From Pseudidiomarina marina (GTDB taxonomy: Bacteria; Pseudomonadota; Gammaproteobacteria; Enterobacterales; Alteromonadaceae), in contig NZ_PIPZ01000002.1 in assembly GCF_003987045.1 (NCBI RefSeq), forward strand, positions 531,685 through 595,684: a DNA stretch of 64,000 bases, in the 5' to 3' direction. Numbering within the stretch: position 1 is the stretch's first letter; the number at the start of each line of letters is the position of its first letter. Position numbers and translations under genes: made by a program. The notes below the pieces were generated by a model that made no database searches, was not told the DNA's origin, and saw only the letters and a program-made list of their open reading frames with translations. This document shows, in pieces, positions 1-10,726 of this stretch.

Positions 1-1882
1 TTGGCTTGTTGGCTTCCTCTTGGCGACGACGTTCCCAATCAATGTCTGGGTTTTCAGTATCAAGTTGTAACTGATAGACACGATCTAAACTGATATCGAC
101 GTGATCAGTCGAGTAGAACCAGCCACGCCAGAACCAATCGAGATCAACACCAGACGCTTCTTCCATAGTACGGAAAAAGTCTGATGGCGTTGGACGTTTA
201 AATGCCCAGCGCTGCGCGTATTCTTTGAAAGCGAAATCGAATAATTCACGACCCAAGATAACTTCGCGCAAAATGTTTAACGCTGCCGCCGGCTTGGTAT
301 ACGCATTTGGGCCCAAATTTAAAACGCTATCCGATTGCGTCATAATCGGTACTTGGTTGGTCGATTTCATGTAGTCCACTATTGAACGTGGTTCTACGCC
401 CCAAGGAATTGTCGGATCCCATTCACGTCCAGCAACACCATCTAGAAAGCTATTTAAGCCTTCATCCATCCAGGTCCACTGACGTTCATCTGAGTTCACA
501 ATCATTGGGAAATAAATATGCCCAATTTCGTGAATAACCACGCCAATCAAGAAACGTTTTTCAGACAAGCTGTACGTGCGGCTTCCATCGTCCTGTAAAA
601 CAGTACGCGGGCCGTTAAACGTGATCATTGGATATTCCATACCGCCCACTGGGCCATTGACTGACTGTGACGTTGGGTACGGGTAATCAAACGAGAAACG
701 CGAGTAAACTTCCATGGTGTGAATCACGGATGCTGTTGAGTATTTCTCCCACAGCTCACCACCTTCTTTCGGGTAAAATGACATGGCCATAACGAGTGGC
801 TGCACATCGCCACCTTGCTGATAACCTTGAGCATCCCAAATAAATTTACGCGACGATGCCCAAGCAAAATCACGTACGTTTTCAGCCTCAAACTTCCAGA
901 CTTTCCGTTTATCTGTACCTTCTTTCTCGTTCTCAAGCGCTTCTTCTGGCGTTACTACGAATACTGGCTTATCGGCATCTTTAGCTTCTTCAAGGCGTTT
1001 ACGTTGCGTTGGGGTTAATACCGCGCGTTCATTTTTCAATACGCCTGTTGAAGACACGATATGATCAGCTGGTACATCAATTTCAACGCTGTAATCGCCG
1101 AATTCTAAGGTGAATTCACCGCTACCTAAGAACTCTTTATTGGTCCAAGCTTCATAGTCCGTAAAAGCAACAACGCGCGGGAACCATTGCGCCATTAAGA
1201 AAATATCATTACCGCCTTCACGAGCATCATCTGGAAAATGCTCATAACCTGAGCGTGCACCAACCGCATCTTCTTCAACAATGTTAAAGCCAAAGTCAAT
1301 TCCTAACTCGGTTTTTTGCCCTGGTTTGAGTGGAGTCGGCAAATCAACACGCATGTTGGTACCAACAATCACAAAGTCGAGATCATTATTTCCATTCGCA
1401 ACTCGCTTAATGTTAAAGCCAAGCTCGTTGTCGGCCATAAATTGTTGGCGGCGTAGCTGATTCAGCGAAATACGTGCTGGTTTATCAACACCTCCCAAGC
1501 TGACATCTGGCTTGCTATTAAACGTAGCGGTGCGCTCAGCCATCGAGTCCGAACGAAAAATATTCTGATCTAAATGAACCCAGATATATTTAAGGGTATA
1601 CGGCGAGTTATTGTGATATTGAATGGTTTGTTGTGCGTCGATACGGCGCTTATCTTCATCCAAACGCACTTTAATGTTGTAGTCTGCTTGCTGTTGCCAA
1701 TATTTTTCACCTGGCTCACCCGCTGCGTTACGGTAGACGTTTGGGGTTGGTAACACTTCATCAAGCTGACGAAATTTATCAACAAAAGACCCTTTGGTTT
1801 GCGACACAGCCGAGGCTTCGGCTAGGTTTAACGACATAGATGCGACAAATCCCGTCGCAATCAAAATAAATGATTTTTTCAT
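1..1882 (-). CDS. M1 family zinc metallopeptidase (3' end outside window)
   Basis: About 627 N-terminal residues are present; the gene runs off the left edge, so its stop codon is not seen. The start is the ATG whose complement is at 1880-1882. It is followed by a signal peptide (MKKSFILIATGFVASMSLN, then an Ala-rich cleavage region), so the enzyme is probably exported. The zinc site is HEIGH, encoded at 528-542, followed 18 residues later by a Glu in WMDEG, giving the complete HEXXH-X18-E signature of M1 aminopeptidases. A GGMEYP motif just upstream stands for the GAMEN exopeptidase motif. It is divergent from the MASE1 gene. Family is certain; the substrate is unknown. Confidence 0.9.
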   Translation of the reverse strand, partial: MKKSFILIATGFVASMSLNLAEASAVSQTKGSFVDKFRQLDEVLPTPNVYRNAAGEPGEKYWQQQADYNIKVRLDEDKRRIDAQQTIQYHNNSPYTLKYIWVHLDQNIFRSDSMAERTATFNSKPDVSLGGVDKPARISLNQLRRQQFMADNELGFNIKRVANGNNDLDFVIVGTNMRVDLPTPLKPGQKTELGIDFGFNIVEEDAVGARSGYEHFPDDAREGGNDIFLMAQWFPRVVAFTDYEAWTNKEFLGSGEFTLEFGDYSVEIDVPADHIVSSTGVLKNERAVLTPTQRKRLEEAKDADKPVFVVTPEEALENEKEGTDKRKVWKFEAENVRDFAWASSRKFIWDAQGYQQGGDVQPLVMAMSFYPKEGGELWEKYSTASVIHTMEVYSRFSFDYPYPTSQSVNGPVGGMEYPMITFNGPRTVLQDDGSRTYSLSEKRFLIGVVIHEIGHIYFPMIVNSDERQWTWMDEGLNSFLDGVAGREWDPTIPWGVEPRSIVDYMKSTNQVPIMTQSDSVLNLGPNAYTKPAAALNILREVILGRELFDFAFKEYAQRWAFKRPTPSDFFRTMEEASGVDLDWFWRGWFYSTDHVDISLDRVYQLQLDTENPDIDWERRRQEEANKP

Positions 1883-2082
1883 TAGTTATTCTCTATATGT
1901 AGGCGCGCACGACGTTACTTTAACAACTTCACGGTACTAGCTCCATTGCATTGACAGGTAAAATCCTGTTGTTTGTCGCTTTCTTTGGTTTTTCAAGCCT
2001 TGTCATGCCATTAAAAATAGTGCAACAATCAATCCATCTTTCGTGTTTTTGAATCTTAAAAACAAACTCGAGGAAAAATTTC

Positions 2083-3486
2083 GTGAAAACGAGCGCCTAT
2101 GTGCTCCTGTTCCTTTTTTGGATAGGCACATTTTATGCAGCAAACATTATGGCTTTCGCGGAATTTATCAGCCTCTGGTACATGCCTGCGGGAGTTTCCA
2201 TTGCCGGATTCTTAATCTTCGGTAAACGCGCTTTCATCCCTATATTTCTTGCCGTATTTTTCGTGTCTTTTCGATTCGCAGAACAATTTGAGCAAGGCTT
2301 TGACCCTGCGCATCTTGCATCGGCGACCCTCTTCGCTCTTGCTCATACTGTCCCTTACGGCCTCGGTGGATTATTAGCACGACACTGGCTAAGCCACTTT
2401 GCTCAACATGGTTTGCCACAACGTATTATCGGATTACTCGTTATTTATGCACTTGCCGCGTTACTTGCTGCATTATCTGGTTTGATGGTGTGGGAATTCA
2501 CGACAGAAACGAACAGTGGTATTTTGGAAGAAGGTTGGTTTGCTTGGTGGCTCGGCGACTTGGTTGGGGTGATGGTTATCGCGCCATTAATGTGCCTCAT
2601 TCTGCCAAGATTTTCTCGTAAACGGCTGCCATGGCTTGATGAATTCTATGCCCACGACCGTAGGCTTCGCGCTGATTTAAAACCCTTTTTATTAAAACTG
2701 ATTGTCGCTGTTTCGGCAGTTATCGGAATTCTCATTCTCGACAGTAAAATAACGCATCCTGGTGTCGCCTATTTCGTATTTTTTGTCAGTATTCCACAAC
2801 TTTGGATTGTATTAACTGAACGAACTTCTTATGCAACAGCCAGTTTGGTCACTATCACAGTTTTTATGGCCTTTGGTGTCGGTGTATTCGATGTTACCGA
2901 TCAATCAATAACATACCAATTTGCCCTATATATCACCGCAGCCATTTCGTACTTTGCTGTATCTATTCCGGCTCTTATGCAACGCAACAATCAATTGGCC
3001 GAGCTAAGTATGCTCGACTTATTAACCGATTTACCGACCAAATGGCTATTTAAATCGTTGGTCACCCAAGTCGTGAAATCTTCTCGACCCAATCAGAATC
3101 ATTGCATCGCGTTGTACAATCTGGATAACTTCAAAAAAATAAATGACGAATACGGTCAAACGACCGGCGATGAAGTACTTCGACAATCGTCGCAAATTAT
3201 CAAAAATGAACTTCGCGACAGTGAACTTTTATGCCGCTGTGAGCAAGATACCTTTGTGGTGTTCCTCCCTAATTTAGATATTGAAGAGGCAACAAAACGC
3301 GCAAACGAGCTTCGCCATAAGCTCCCAGTACTCCATATCGACGATTTAATTTTACCAATACGTGGCAGCTTTGGTGTTGCCCAAGTACAATTTGGTGAAA
3401 GTATTGATAAAACCGTTGAGCGCGCAACTCGCGCTTTACAACAAGCAAAACTGGAGGGTCGCAATAAAGTCGTGGCCATCAGTTAA
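2083..3486 (+). CDS. MASE1 membrane sensor protein with degenerate GGDEF domain
   Basis: The protein has 467 residues. Residues 1-300 hold about eight hydrophobic segments of MASE1 type (WYMPAGVSIAGF near 32-43). A GGDEF fold follows from about 308 (LDLLTDLPTK, then NLDNFKKINDEYG). The signature that should read GGDEF is EQDTF at 387-391, so both catalytic glycines and the glutamate are lost. Diguanylate cyclase activity is therefore unlikely; the domain may bind nucleotide or only signal. The start is GTG, chosen because GAGG lies about 9 bases upstream; a longer overlapping frame at 2043 is not protein-like. It ends 11 bases before mioC and may be co-transcribed with it. Confidence 0.88.
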   Translation: MKTSAYVLLFLFWIGTFYAANIMAFAEFISLWYMPAGVSIAGFLIFGKRAFIPIFLAVFFVSFRFAEQFEQGFDPAHLASATLFALAHTVPYGLGGLLARHWLSHFAQHGLPQRIIGLLVIYALAALLAALSGLMVWEFTTETNSGILEEGWFAWWLGDLVGVMVIAPLMCLILPRFSRKRLPWLDEFYAHDRRLRADLKPFLLKLIVAVSAVIGILILDSKITHPGVAYFVFFVSIPQLWIVLTERTSYATASLVTITVFMAFGVGVFDVTDQSITYQFALYITAAISYFAVSIPALMQRNNQLAELSMLDLLTDLPTKWLFKSLVTQVVKSSRPNQNHCIALYNLDNFKKINDEYGQTTGDEVLRQSSQIIKNELRDSELLCRCEQDTFVVFLPNLDIEEATKRANELRHKLPVLHIDDLILPIRGSFGVAQVQFGESIDKTVERATRALQQAKLEGRNKVVAIS

Positions 3487-3497
3487 GAGAGCCAACT

Positions 3498-3947
3498 ATG
3501 CAAACTATCGACATCCTTGTTGCAACCACTTCTGGCAATACCGAATATCTTGCTGATCAACTATCAACTCAACTTCAAGAAGCCGGCTACAGCACCACCC
3601 TTCATTACGAACCAGACTACTCTGATCTAATGGAAAGCCTGACTGAACAGTCGGTCTGGCTTTGCTGTGTGGCAAGCCATGGTGCCGGTGAATACGCTGA
3701 TTCCATGCTTAATTTTGCAGAGGAACTGCACACTCATAAACCTCAGCTTTCCGGCCTTCGTTACGGTGTTATTGCTGTTGGTGATAGCTGCTACGATACA
3801 TTCTGCGCCGCAGGTCGTGATTGTGACGCCATGCTAGCAATTTTAGGTGCAAAACGACTGATCACACACCTAGAAATTGATATGTCACAAGACGATCCGG
3901 ACGAAAAATCATCAACATGGCTGCATTCTTTTATCCAATTACTGTGA
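3498..3947 (+). CDS. mioC: MioC-like flavodoxin domain protein
   Basis: A 149-residue single-domain flavodoxin. The FMN phosphate loop is visible as ATTSGNTEYLAD (residues 9-20), and the isoalloxazine-binding loops as ASHGAGEYADS and GVIAVGDSCYDTF. The length equals E. coli MioC (147 residues), which has been implicated in biotin synthase electron supply. Position supports the assignment: mioC sits next to oriC, across from mnmG, in enteric and many other gammaproteobacteria, and the same arrangement is seen here. In E. coli, transcription through mioC enters oriC and can affect initiation. No terminator is visible between this stop codon and the first DnaA box, so that could also happen here. 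Confidence 0.9.
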   Translation: MQTIDILVATTSGNTEYLADQLSTQLQEAGYSTTLHYEPDYSDLMESLTEQSVWLCCVASHGAGEYADSMLNFAEELHTHKPQLSGLRYGVIAVGDSCYDTFCAAGRDCDAMLAILGAKRLITHLEIDMSQDDPDEKSSTWLHSFIQLL

Positions 3948-3999
3948 ATAGTCGTTGTATAAGATCGGTTAAAGTCTGTTTATATCCACTTAATAATTC

Positions 4000-4008
4000 T
4001 GTGAATAA
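4000..4008 (-). promoter_or_regulatory. DnaA box (TTATTCACA)
   Basis: The plus strand reads TGTGAATAA, whose complement TTATTCACA fits the TTATNCACA consensus. It is 8 bases from the next box, a paired arrangement typical of oriC. Confidence 0.75.
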
Positions 4009-4015
4009 CTTCACC

Positions 4016-4024
4016 TGTGTATAA
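4016..4024 (-). promoter_or_regulatory. DnaA box (TTATACACA)
   Basis: The plus strand reads TGTGTATAA; its complement TTATACACA is identical to the E. coli R2-type box. Confidence 0.8.
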
Positions 4025-4033
4025 CTCGCTAGG

Positions 4034-4042
4034 TTATCCACC
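4034..4042 (+). promoter_or_regulatory. DnaA box, one mismatch (TTATCCACC)
   Basis: It differs from TTATCCACA only in the last base and stands 10 bases after the inverted pair, inside the GATC-rich core. Confidence 0.6.
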
Positions 4043-4122
4043 GTTTGATCACCGAAAGGATCATGATCTGATCACATCTTTACCGATCGTTCTGATCCTT
4101 GCCTCATATAGCGTTGCGATGG

Positions 4123-4131
4123 TTATCCACA
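4123..4131 (+). promoter_or_regulatory. High-affinity DnaA box (TTATCCACA)
   Basis: A perfect strong-consensus box bordering the AT-rich unwinding region. This is the position held by R1 in E. coli, which directs duplex opening. Confidence 0.88.
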
Positions 4132-4200
4132 AAAATCTCAACACTAATAAGAATAGAAATAAAAGATCAAAAAAAAAGATCTTAATTTATTAATTAGATC
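4132..4200. other. AT-rich duplex-unwinding element of oriC
   Basis: About 80% A+T. On the minus strand, 4169-4181 reads GATC followed by nine T, fitting the enteric 13-mer GATCTNTTNTTTT. On the plus strand, GATCTTAATTTAT lies at 4178-4190, with further GATC sites at 4165 and 4197. It sits between the strong DnaA box and mnmG, as in E. coli. Confidence 0.8.
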
Positions 4201-4309
4201 CTTTACCAATTCGGGACTAAAATTTAACCGTTTTGATCTTGACTAAATCAGGTTAAAATAACCGGCTACGTTCTACATTCACGCAGAGTTAATTCTAGGA
4301 TCGCAAAGT

Positions 4310-6211
4310 ATGCCAAACACCTCTTCTTACCATCAGCATTATGACGTGATCGTCATTGGTGGTGGACATGCAGGCACAGAAGCAGCGCTTGCCGCAGCTC
4401 GTATGGGCTGTAATACGCTGTTACTGACACACAACATTGACACACTGGGTCAAATGTCGTGTAACCCAGCTATCGGTGGTATTGGTAAAGGGCATTTGGT
4501 TAAAGAGATTGATGCACTTGGCGGTGCAATGGCACATGCAGCGGATCTCGCTGGTATTCAATTTCGTACATTAAATTCCTCAAAAGGTCCTGCCGTTCGT
4601 GCCACACGAGCTCAAGCCGATCGTGCGTTATACAAAGCGGCCATTCGGCATATGTTAGAAAACCAACCCAACTTGAGTTTGTTTCAGCAAGCTTGTGATG
4701 ATCTGATCGTCGAAAACGATCGCGTGGTTGGTGTTGTTACCCAAATGGGATTGAAATTCTCTGCAAAAACCGTCGTATTAACTGTTGGAACCTTCCTTGG
4801 TGGTCAAATTCATATTGGTTTGAACAATTATCAAGGTGGTCGTGCTGGCGATCCTCCAGCCAACAACTTGGCGAAACGGTTACGTGAATTGCCGTTACGA
4901 GTGGATCGTTTAAAAACCGGCACACCACCGCGTATCGATGCTAAAACTGTTGATTTCAGTGTCATGCAAGAACAACCCGGTGATACCCCAACACCAATAT
5001 TTTCATTTATGGGATCACAAGCTGATCATCCGCAGCAAATTTCGTGTTACATCACACACACCAATTTGCGCACACATGAAATTATTCATGGCGGTTTAGA
5101 TCGTTCACCAATGTATTCAGGTGTTATTGAAGGCGTAGGGCCTCGCTATTGTCCATCAATTGAAGACAAAGTAATGCGCTTTAGCGATAAAGATGCCCAC
5201 CAAATTTTCGTTGAACCTGAAGGTTTAAATACCAATGAACTTTATCCAAATGGTATTTCAACTAGTCTGCCATTTGATGTGCAAGTGGCTCTTGTGCGTT
5301 CAATAAAAGGTTTTGAAAATGCTCACATTACGCGCCCTGGTTATGCCATTGAGTATGACTATTTTGACCCGCGGGATTTGAAGCAAACACTCGAAACCAA
5401 GCATATTCATGGTTTATTTTTCGCCGGCCAAATTAATGGCACAACCGGTTATGAAGAAGCGGGTGCTCAAGGCCTTGTGGCAGGTGCAAATGCTGCACTG
5501 CAAGTACAGGATAAAGAGGGTTGGGCACCGCGGCGCGACCAATCATACATGGGCGTATTGATCGATGATCTAAGTACGTTAGGCACAAAAGAGCCTTATC
5601 GTATGTTCACTTCACGCGCTGAATATCGTTTGTTATTGCGAGAAGACAATGCCGATATGCGGCTAACGGAAACCGGTCGTCAGCTTGGTTTAGTTGACGA
5701 TACACGATGGGCTGCATTCAACGCTAAGATGGAAGCCATCGAACAAGAACAGCAACGTTTGCGAACCACTTGGATCCACAAAGATCATCCAGCTGTGGCA
5801 CAAGTCAATGCGTTAGTAAAAACACCAATTACCCGTGAAGTGAATGGTGAAGAACTCCTGCGTCGACCAGAAATTACCTATGCCGATTTAATGAAAATTG
5901 AGAGTATAGGACCAGGCTTAACTGATGAAAAAGCGGCCGAGCAAGTTGAAATTCAAACCAAGTACGCAGGCTATATAGCGCGTCAGCAAGACGAAATAGC
6001 GAAGCAGCAACGTCATGAAAATACACAGTTGCCACATAATTTTGATTACGCGACTATCAAAGGATTGTCCAATGAAGTGGTTGCGAAGCTAAATCAACAT
6101 CAACCTGAAACAGTGGGCAAAGCATCGCGAATTTCAGGTATTACCCCGGCAGCTATTTCGATGTTGTTGGTACACTTAAAAAAACAAGGACTGTTGCGTA
6201 AAAGCGCTTAA
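4310..6211 (+). CDS. mnmG: tRNA uridine-34 carboxymethylaminomethyl-modifying enzyme MnmG (GidA)
   Basis: A 633-residue FAD protein that, with MnmE, adds the aminomethyl or carboxymethylaminomethyl group to wobble uridine 34 of tRNAs. The N-terminal dinucleotide fold [20 protein letters not shown] is at residues 13-32. The family signatures [18 protein letters not shown] and [18 protein letters not shown] are also present. Length agrees with E. coli GidA (629). The ATG at 4310 follows AGGA about 9 bases upstream. It is the first gene after oriC and begins a chain with rsmG (3-base gap) and parA-parB, transcribed away from the origin. Confidence 0.98.
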   Translation: MPNTSSYHQHYDVIVIGGGHAGTEAALAAARMGCNTLLLTHNIDTLGQMSCNPAIGGIGKGHLVKEIDALGGAMAHAADLAGIQFRTLNSSKGPAVRATRAQADRALYKAAIRHMLENQPNLSLFQQACDDLIVENDRVVGVVTQMGLKFSAKTVVLTVGTFLGGQIHIGLNNYQGGRAGDPPANNLAKRLRELPLRVDRLKTGTPPRIDAKTVDFSVMQEQPGDTPTPIFSFMGSQADHPQQISCYITHTNLRTHEIIHGGLDRSPMYSGVIEGVGPRYCPSIEDKVMRFSDKDAHQIFVEPEGLNTNELYPNGISTSLPFDVQVALVRSIKGFENAHITRPGYAIEYDYFDPRDLKQTLETKHIHGLFFAGQINGTTGYEEAGAQGLVAGANAALQVQDKEGWAPRRDQSYMGVLIDDLSTLGTKEPYRMFTSRAEYRLLLREDNADMRLTETGRQLGLVDDTRWAAFNAKMEAIEQEQQRLRTTWIHKDHPAVAQVNALVKTPITREVNGEELLRRPEITYADLMKIESIGPGLTDEKAAEQVEIQTKYAGYIARQQDEIAKQQRHENTQLPHNFDYATIKGLSNEVVAKLNQHQPETVGKASRISGITPAAISMLLVHLKKQGLLRKSA

Positions 6212-6214
6212 CTC

Positions 6215-6835
6215 ATGCTGTCACAATTAAAACAATTACTCGCTCAAACAACGTTAGATATTACAGAATTGCAGCAACAACAACTGGTAAAGTTGGTTGA
6301 GTTGCTGCATAAATGGAATAAAGCTTATAACTTAACGTCGGTGCGTGACCCGCAACAAATGCTCAGCCGTCACATCATGGATAGCTTAGTAGTATTACCG
6401 CACTTACAAGGTCAGCGGTTTATTGATGTTGGCACGGGGCCTGGTCTTCCGGGTTTGCCATTGGCGATTACCGCGCCTGATAAAGAGTTTGTCTTGCTCG
6501 ATAGTTTGGGTAAACGTATTCGATTTATTCGTCAGGTATGTCACGAATTAGATCTTAAGAATGTAACGGCTGTGCAAAGTCGTGTAGAAGACTATCAACC
6601 TGACCTAAAATTTGATGGTGTGATAAGTAGAGCGTTTGCCTCGCTTGATGATATGCTGAGTTGGTGTGAACACTTGCCAAACGAACATGGTAAGTTTTAT
6701 GCCTTAAAAGGCGTCTACCCAGCGGCCGAATTAGAGCAATTACCGCCGCAATTTAATGTTGAAGATATTATTCGATTACAGGTTCCCGACGCCGAAGGCG
6801 AACGCCATTTGGTTATAATAACAACGAGAGGTTAG
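6215..6835 (+). CDS. rsmG: 16S rRNA (guanine-527-N7) methyltransferase RsmG (GidB)
   Basis: A 206-residue SAM-dependent methyltransferase that makes m7G527 in 16S rRNA; in other bacteria its loss gives low-level streptomycin resistance. The N-terminal helix pair ends in [14 protein letters not shown]. The SAM-binding motif I is [17 protein letters not shown], and the SRAFASLDD motif is present. It starts 3 bases after mnmG and stops 4 bases before parA, so the three genes are almost certainly co-transcribed. Confidence 0.97.
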   Translation: MLSQLKQLLAQTTLDITELQQQQLVKLVELLHKWNKAYNLTSVRDPQQMLSRHIMDSLVVLPHLQGQRFIDVGTGPGLPGLPLAITAPDKEFVLLDSLGKRIRFIRQVCHELDLKNVTAVQSRVEDYQPDLKFDGVISRAFASLDDMLSWCEHLPNEHGKFYALKGVYPAAELEQLPPQFNVEDIIRLQVPDAEGERHLVIITTRG

Positions 6836-6839
6836 TCCT

Positions 6840-7637
6840 GTGGGCAGAATTATTGCGATTGCCAACCAAAAAGGCGGCGTGGGCAAAACCACCACGGCGG
6901 TGAATTTAGCTGCATCCATGGCGGCAACACGTCGAAAAGTTTTACTCATTGATCTCGATCCGCAAGGCAACGCAACCATGGGGAGCGGTGTTGATAAATA
7001 TGACGTTGAAAATACCGCCTACGAACTTTTGGTTGAGCAGAAGCCAGCGCAAGATGTCATTATTCGAGAAACCAACGGGAAATATCACTTAATTGCTGCC
7101 AATGGTGATACCACCGCTGCCGATATCAAATTAATGGAAGAGTTCGCTCGTGAACAACGCTTAGCAACAGCACTTAAGCCGGTTGTTGACCAATACGATT
7201 TTATTTTTATCGATTGCCCACCTTCACTGAGCATGCTAACAGTGAACGCAATGGCGGCAGCTGATTCGGTTCTGGTGCCTATGCAGTGTGAGTACTTTGC
7301 ACTCGAGGGGCTTACCGCTTTAATGGATACGATTGAGCGTCTTTCTGAGGCCGTAAACCCGCGCTTAACAATCGAGGGAATTCTGCGTACTATGTATGAT
7401 CCGCGCAACAGACTTGCCAACGATGTATCCGAGCAGTTAAAAAATCACTTTGGCGAAAAAGTCTATCGCACGGTCATTCCACGAAACGTACGTTTAGCAG
7501 AAGCCCCAAGTTTTGGCTCGCCTGCAATGTATTACGATAAATCATCGGCGGGTGCAAAAGCTTATTTGGCGCTTGCTGGTGAATTGATACGCCGTGCTGA
7601 ACAACAAAAAAAGGCCGAAGCAGCGGCTGAAGCTTAA
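6840..7637 (+). CDS. parA: Chromosome-partitioning ATPase ParA (Soj)
   Basis: A 265-residue Walker-type ATPase that moves ParB-parS complexes and so segregates the origin region. The deviant Walker A motif KGGVGKTT is at residues 11-18, Walker A' is in LLIDLDPQGN, and Walker B is in FIFIDCPPSLSM. It starts with GTG at 6840; no in-frame ATG lies nearby upstream. It is followed by parB after 14 bases. No consensus parS (TGTTTCACGTGAAACA) was found in the window, so the sites are presumably elsewhere near the origin. Confidence 0.97.
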   Translation: MGRIIAIANQKGGVGKTTTAVNLAASMAATRRKVLLIDLDPQGNATMGSGVDKYDVENTAYELLVEQKPAQDVIIRETNGKYHLIAANGDTTAADIKLMEEFAREQRLATALKPVVDQYDFIFIDCPPSLSMLTVNAMAAADSVLVPMQCEYFALEGLTALMDTIERLSEAVNPRLTIEGILRTMYDPRNRLANDVSEQLKNHFGEKVYRTVIPRNVRLAEAPSFGSPAMYYDKSSAGAKAYLALAGELIRRAEQQKKAEAAAEA

Positions 7638-7651
7638 GGAAAAAACGCTTT

Positions 7652-8554
7652 ATGTCTGCAAAAAAACGAGGACTTGGACGCGGTCTCGACGCGTTATTAA
7701 CCACCAGCAAAACCGCTCGCGATAAAGAGCAACATGACGGTGCACCGGAAGTTGATTACAGCAAAGGTGAATTACAAAAGTTACCTATTGAGTGGTTGCA
7801 ACCAGGTAAATACCAACCTCGCAAAGACATGACACCTGAGGCGTTAGAAGATCTTGCTGCCTCAATTAAAGCCCAAGGTATTATTCAACCCATTGTGGTG
7901 CGTGAAGTTGCTCACGAAAAGTATGAAATTATAGCCGGTGAGCGACGTTGGCGCGCAGCTCAGATGGCACGTTTACAAGAAGTACCTTGCTTAATTAAAT
8001 CAGTGCCAGATGAAGCGGCCGTTGCCATTGCATTAATAGAGAATATCCAGCGTGAAGATCTTAATGCGATGGAAGAAGCGACCGCGTTGCAACGCTTATT
8101 AACTGAATTCCAATTAACCCATCAAGAAGTAGCAGATGCGGTTGGTAAATCGCGTGCAACTGTCACGAACTTGCTGCGCTTAAATAACTTACAGCAAGAA
8201 ACGAAAACCTTGTTAGAACGCGGTGATATTGAATTAGGTCACGCCAAATTATTGCTCGCATTAGAGGGCGAACCACAGGCAGAAATTGCGCGTTTGATTG
8301 CCGCCAAAGGTATGACGGTTCGAGAAGCTGAAAAAGTTGTCCGTCAAGCCTTAGAGCCGGCAAAGGAAAAGCCAGCAAAAGCACAGCCTGACGCAGATAT
8401 TCAACGCTTAGAACAACGTCTCAGCGAACGGCTTGGTGCCAATGTTGCGATCAATCATGGGCGCAAAGGAAAAGGTAAAGTTGTCATTAATTACAGCAGC
8501 TTAGATGAACTAGATGGCATACTCACCCACTTTCAGGTAGAACACGATAGTTAA
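7652..8554 (+). CDS. parB: Chromosome-partitioning protein ParB (Spo0J)
   Basis: A 300-residue ParB/Spo0J clamp protein. The N-terminal basic stretch GLGRGLDALL (residues 7-16) contacts ParA. The CTP-binding domain shows PGKYQPRKDM and GERRWRAAQ (box II). The central HTH contains TEFQLTHQEVADAVGKSRAT. A C-terminal dimerisation domain completes the family plan. The ATG follows AAGGA. Translationally close to parA, with which it works. The region after the stop contains the atp promoter. Confidence 0.97.
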   Translation: MSAKKRGLGRGLDALLTTSKTARDKEQHDGAPEVDYSKGELQKLPIEWLQPGKYQPRKDMTPEALEDLAASIKAQGIIQPIVVREVAHEKYEIIAGERRWRAAQMARLQEVPCLIKSVPDEAAVAIALIENIQREDLNAMEEATALQRLLTEFQLTHQEVADAVGKSRATVTNLLRLNNLQQETKTLLERGDIELGHAKLLLALEGEPQAEIARLIAAKGMTVREAEKVVRQALEPAKEKPAKAQPDADIQRLEQRLSERLGANVAINHGRKGKGKVVINYSSLDELDGILTHFQVEHDS

Positions 8555-8568
8555 CCATCCCAATTTGT

Positions 8569-8596
8569 TTGCAATTCAACGCCAAATCTTTATACT
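8569..8596 (+). promoter_or_regulatory. Probable sigma-70 promoter of the atp operon
   Basis: The -35 box TTGCAA (8569-8574) and -10 box TATACT (8591-8596) are separated by 16 bases. The predicted start is near 8602, only about 25 bases before the atpI start codon. It is the only good promoter between parB and atpI. Confidence 0.6.
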
Positions 8597-8600
8597 ATCG

Positions 8601-8627
8601 CGGGCTTTTAACCGAGGTTTTTAGCCC

Positions 8628-8628
<1 letters not shown>
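8601..8628 (+). promoter_or_regulatory. 5' leader hairpin enclosing the atpI ribosome-binding site
   Basis: CGGGCT (8601-8606) pairs with AGCCCG (8623-8628). AACC (8610-8613) pairs with GGTT (8616-8619) across a TTT/TTT internal loop. The Shine-Dalgarno-like GAGG lies in the apical part, and the first base of the GTG start is in the basal stem. This structure should lower atpI translation. Confidence 0.5.
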
Positions 8629-10190
<1,562 letters not shown>

Positions 10191-10237
10191 TAAGCCATTC
10201 AACTTTCGAACGATAGAACTTATAGGAGGGGGGGTTA

Positions 10238-10708
10238 ATGAATATAAACATGACCCTGATCGGAGAATTAATCGCGTTCATCGTCTTCGTACTGTTTTGT
10301 ATGAAGTTCGTATGGCCTCCGCTAAATAATGCGATTGAAGCTCGTCAGAAGAAAATTGCTGATGGTCTTGCAGCCGGCGAACGTGCCGAAAAAGACTTAG
10401 AGCTTGCTCAGGCAAAAATTGCTGACGAACTGAAAGAAGCGAAAGCGCAAGCTGCTGAAATCATTGCTCAAGCGAAGAAACGCGCTGAGCAAACGGTTGA
10501 AGAAGGCAAGCAACGTGGTGAGACTGAGCGCGAAGCAATTATCGCCGCTGGTCACGCTGAAGTTGAAGCTGAACGCAATCGCTTACGCGAAGAATTGCGC
10601 AAGCAAGTAGCTGTATTAGCTGTTGCTGGTGCAAGCAAAATCATCGAGCGTGAAATTGATAAAGACGCTCACAGTGACATCGTTGAAAAACTGGTCGCTG
10701 AACTCTAA
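10238..10708 (+). CDS. atpF: F0F1 ATP synthase subunit b
   Basis: A 156-residue peripheral-stalk subunit. One N-terminal membrane helix ([18 protein letters not shown]) is followed by a long charged Ala/Glu/Lys coiled coil that reaches up to the delta subunit. The length equals E. coli AtpF (156). A very strong Shine-Dalgarno (AGGAGGGGGG) precedes the ATG. The first 18 residues resemble those of the small protein at 19141. Confidence 0.97.
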   Translation: MNINMTLIGELIAFIVFVLFCMKFVWPPLNNAIEARQKKIADGLAAGERAEKDLELAQAKIADELKEAKAQAAEIIAQAKKRAEQTVEEGKQRGETEREAIIAAGHAEVEAERNRLREELRKQVAVLAVAGASKIIEREIDKDAHSDIVEKLVAEL

Positions 10709-10726
10709 CCAAAGGGGTTTGTGCAA

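Larger units (their letters stand above)
3948..4309. other. oriC: Chromosomal replication origin oriC
   Basis: This 362-base non-coding stretch lies between mioC and mnmG, the classic gammaproteobacterial origin position. It contains one perfect DnaA box TTATCCACA (4123-4131), two TTATNCACA boxes on the minus strand (4000-4008 and 4016-4024) and a one-mismatch box TTATCCACC (4034-4042). Weaker candidates lie at 3943-3951 and near 3983. Twelve GATC sites occur, far above chance, with five between 4047 and 4088; they would serve Dam methylation and SeqA binding. An AT-rich tract at 4132-4200 next to mnmG carries GATC-T-rich 13-mers, as in the E. coli unwinding element. Order (boxes, then unwinding region, then mnmG) matches E. 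coli. Confidence 0.93.

Noticed and set aside
1951..1969. TTGACA box and ACAGG-TAAAAT-CCTGT repeat before the MASE1 gene
   Set aside because: No -10 box lies at a suitable distance from TTGACA, and the 5-base arms of the repeat are too short to claim an operator.
2043..2225. A 60-codon frame overlapping the start of the MASE1 gene
   Set aside because: It is in another frame of the membrane domain, with no family features; the GTG 2083 frame has clear MASE1 motifs.
4239..4259. TTGACT/TAAAAT promoter for mnmG
   Set aside because: The spacer is only 9 bases, too short for a sigma-70 promoter.
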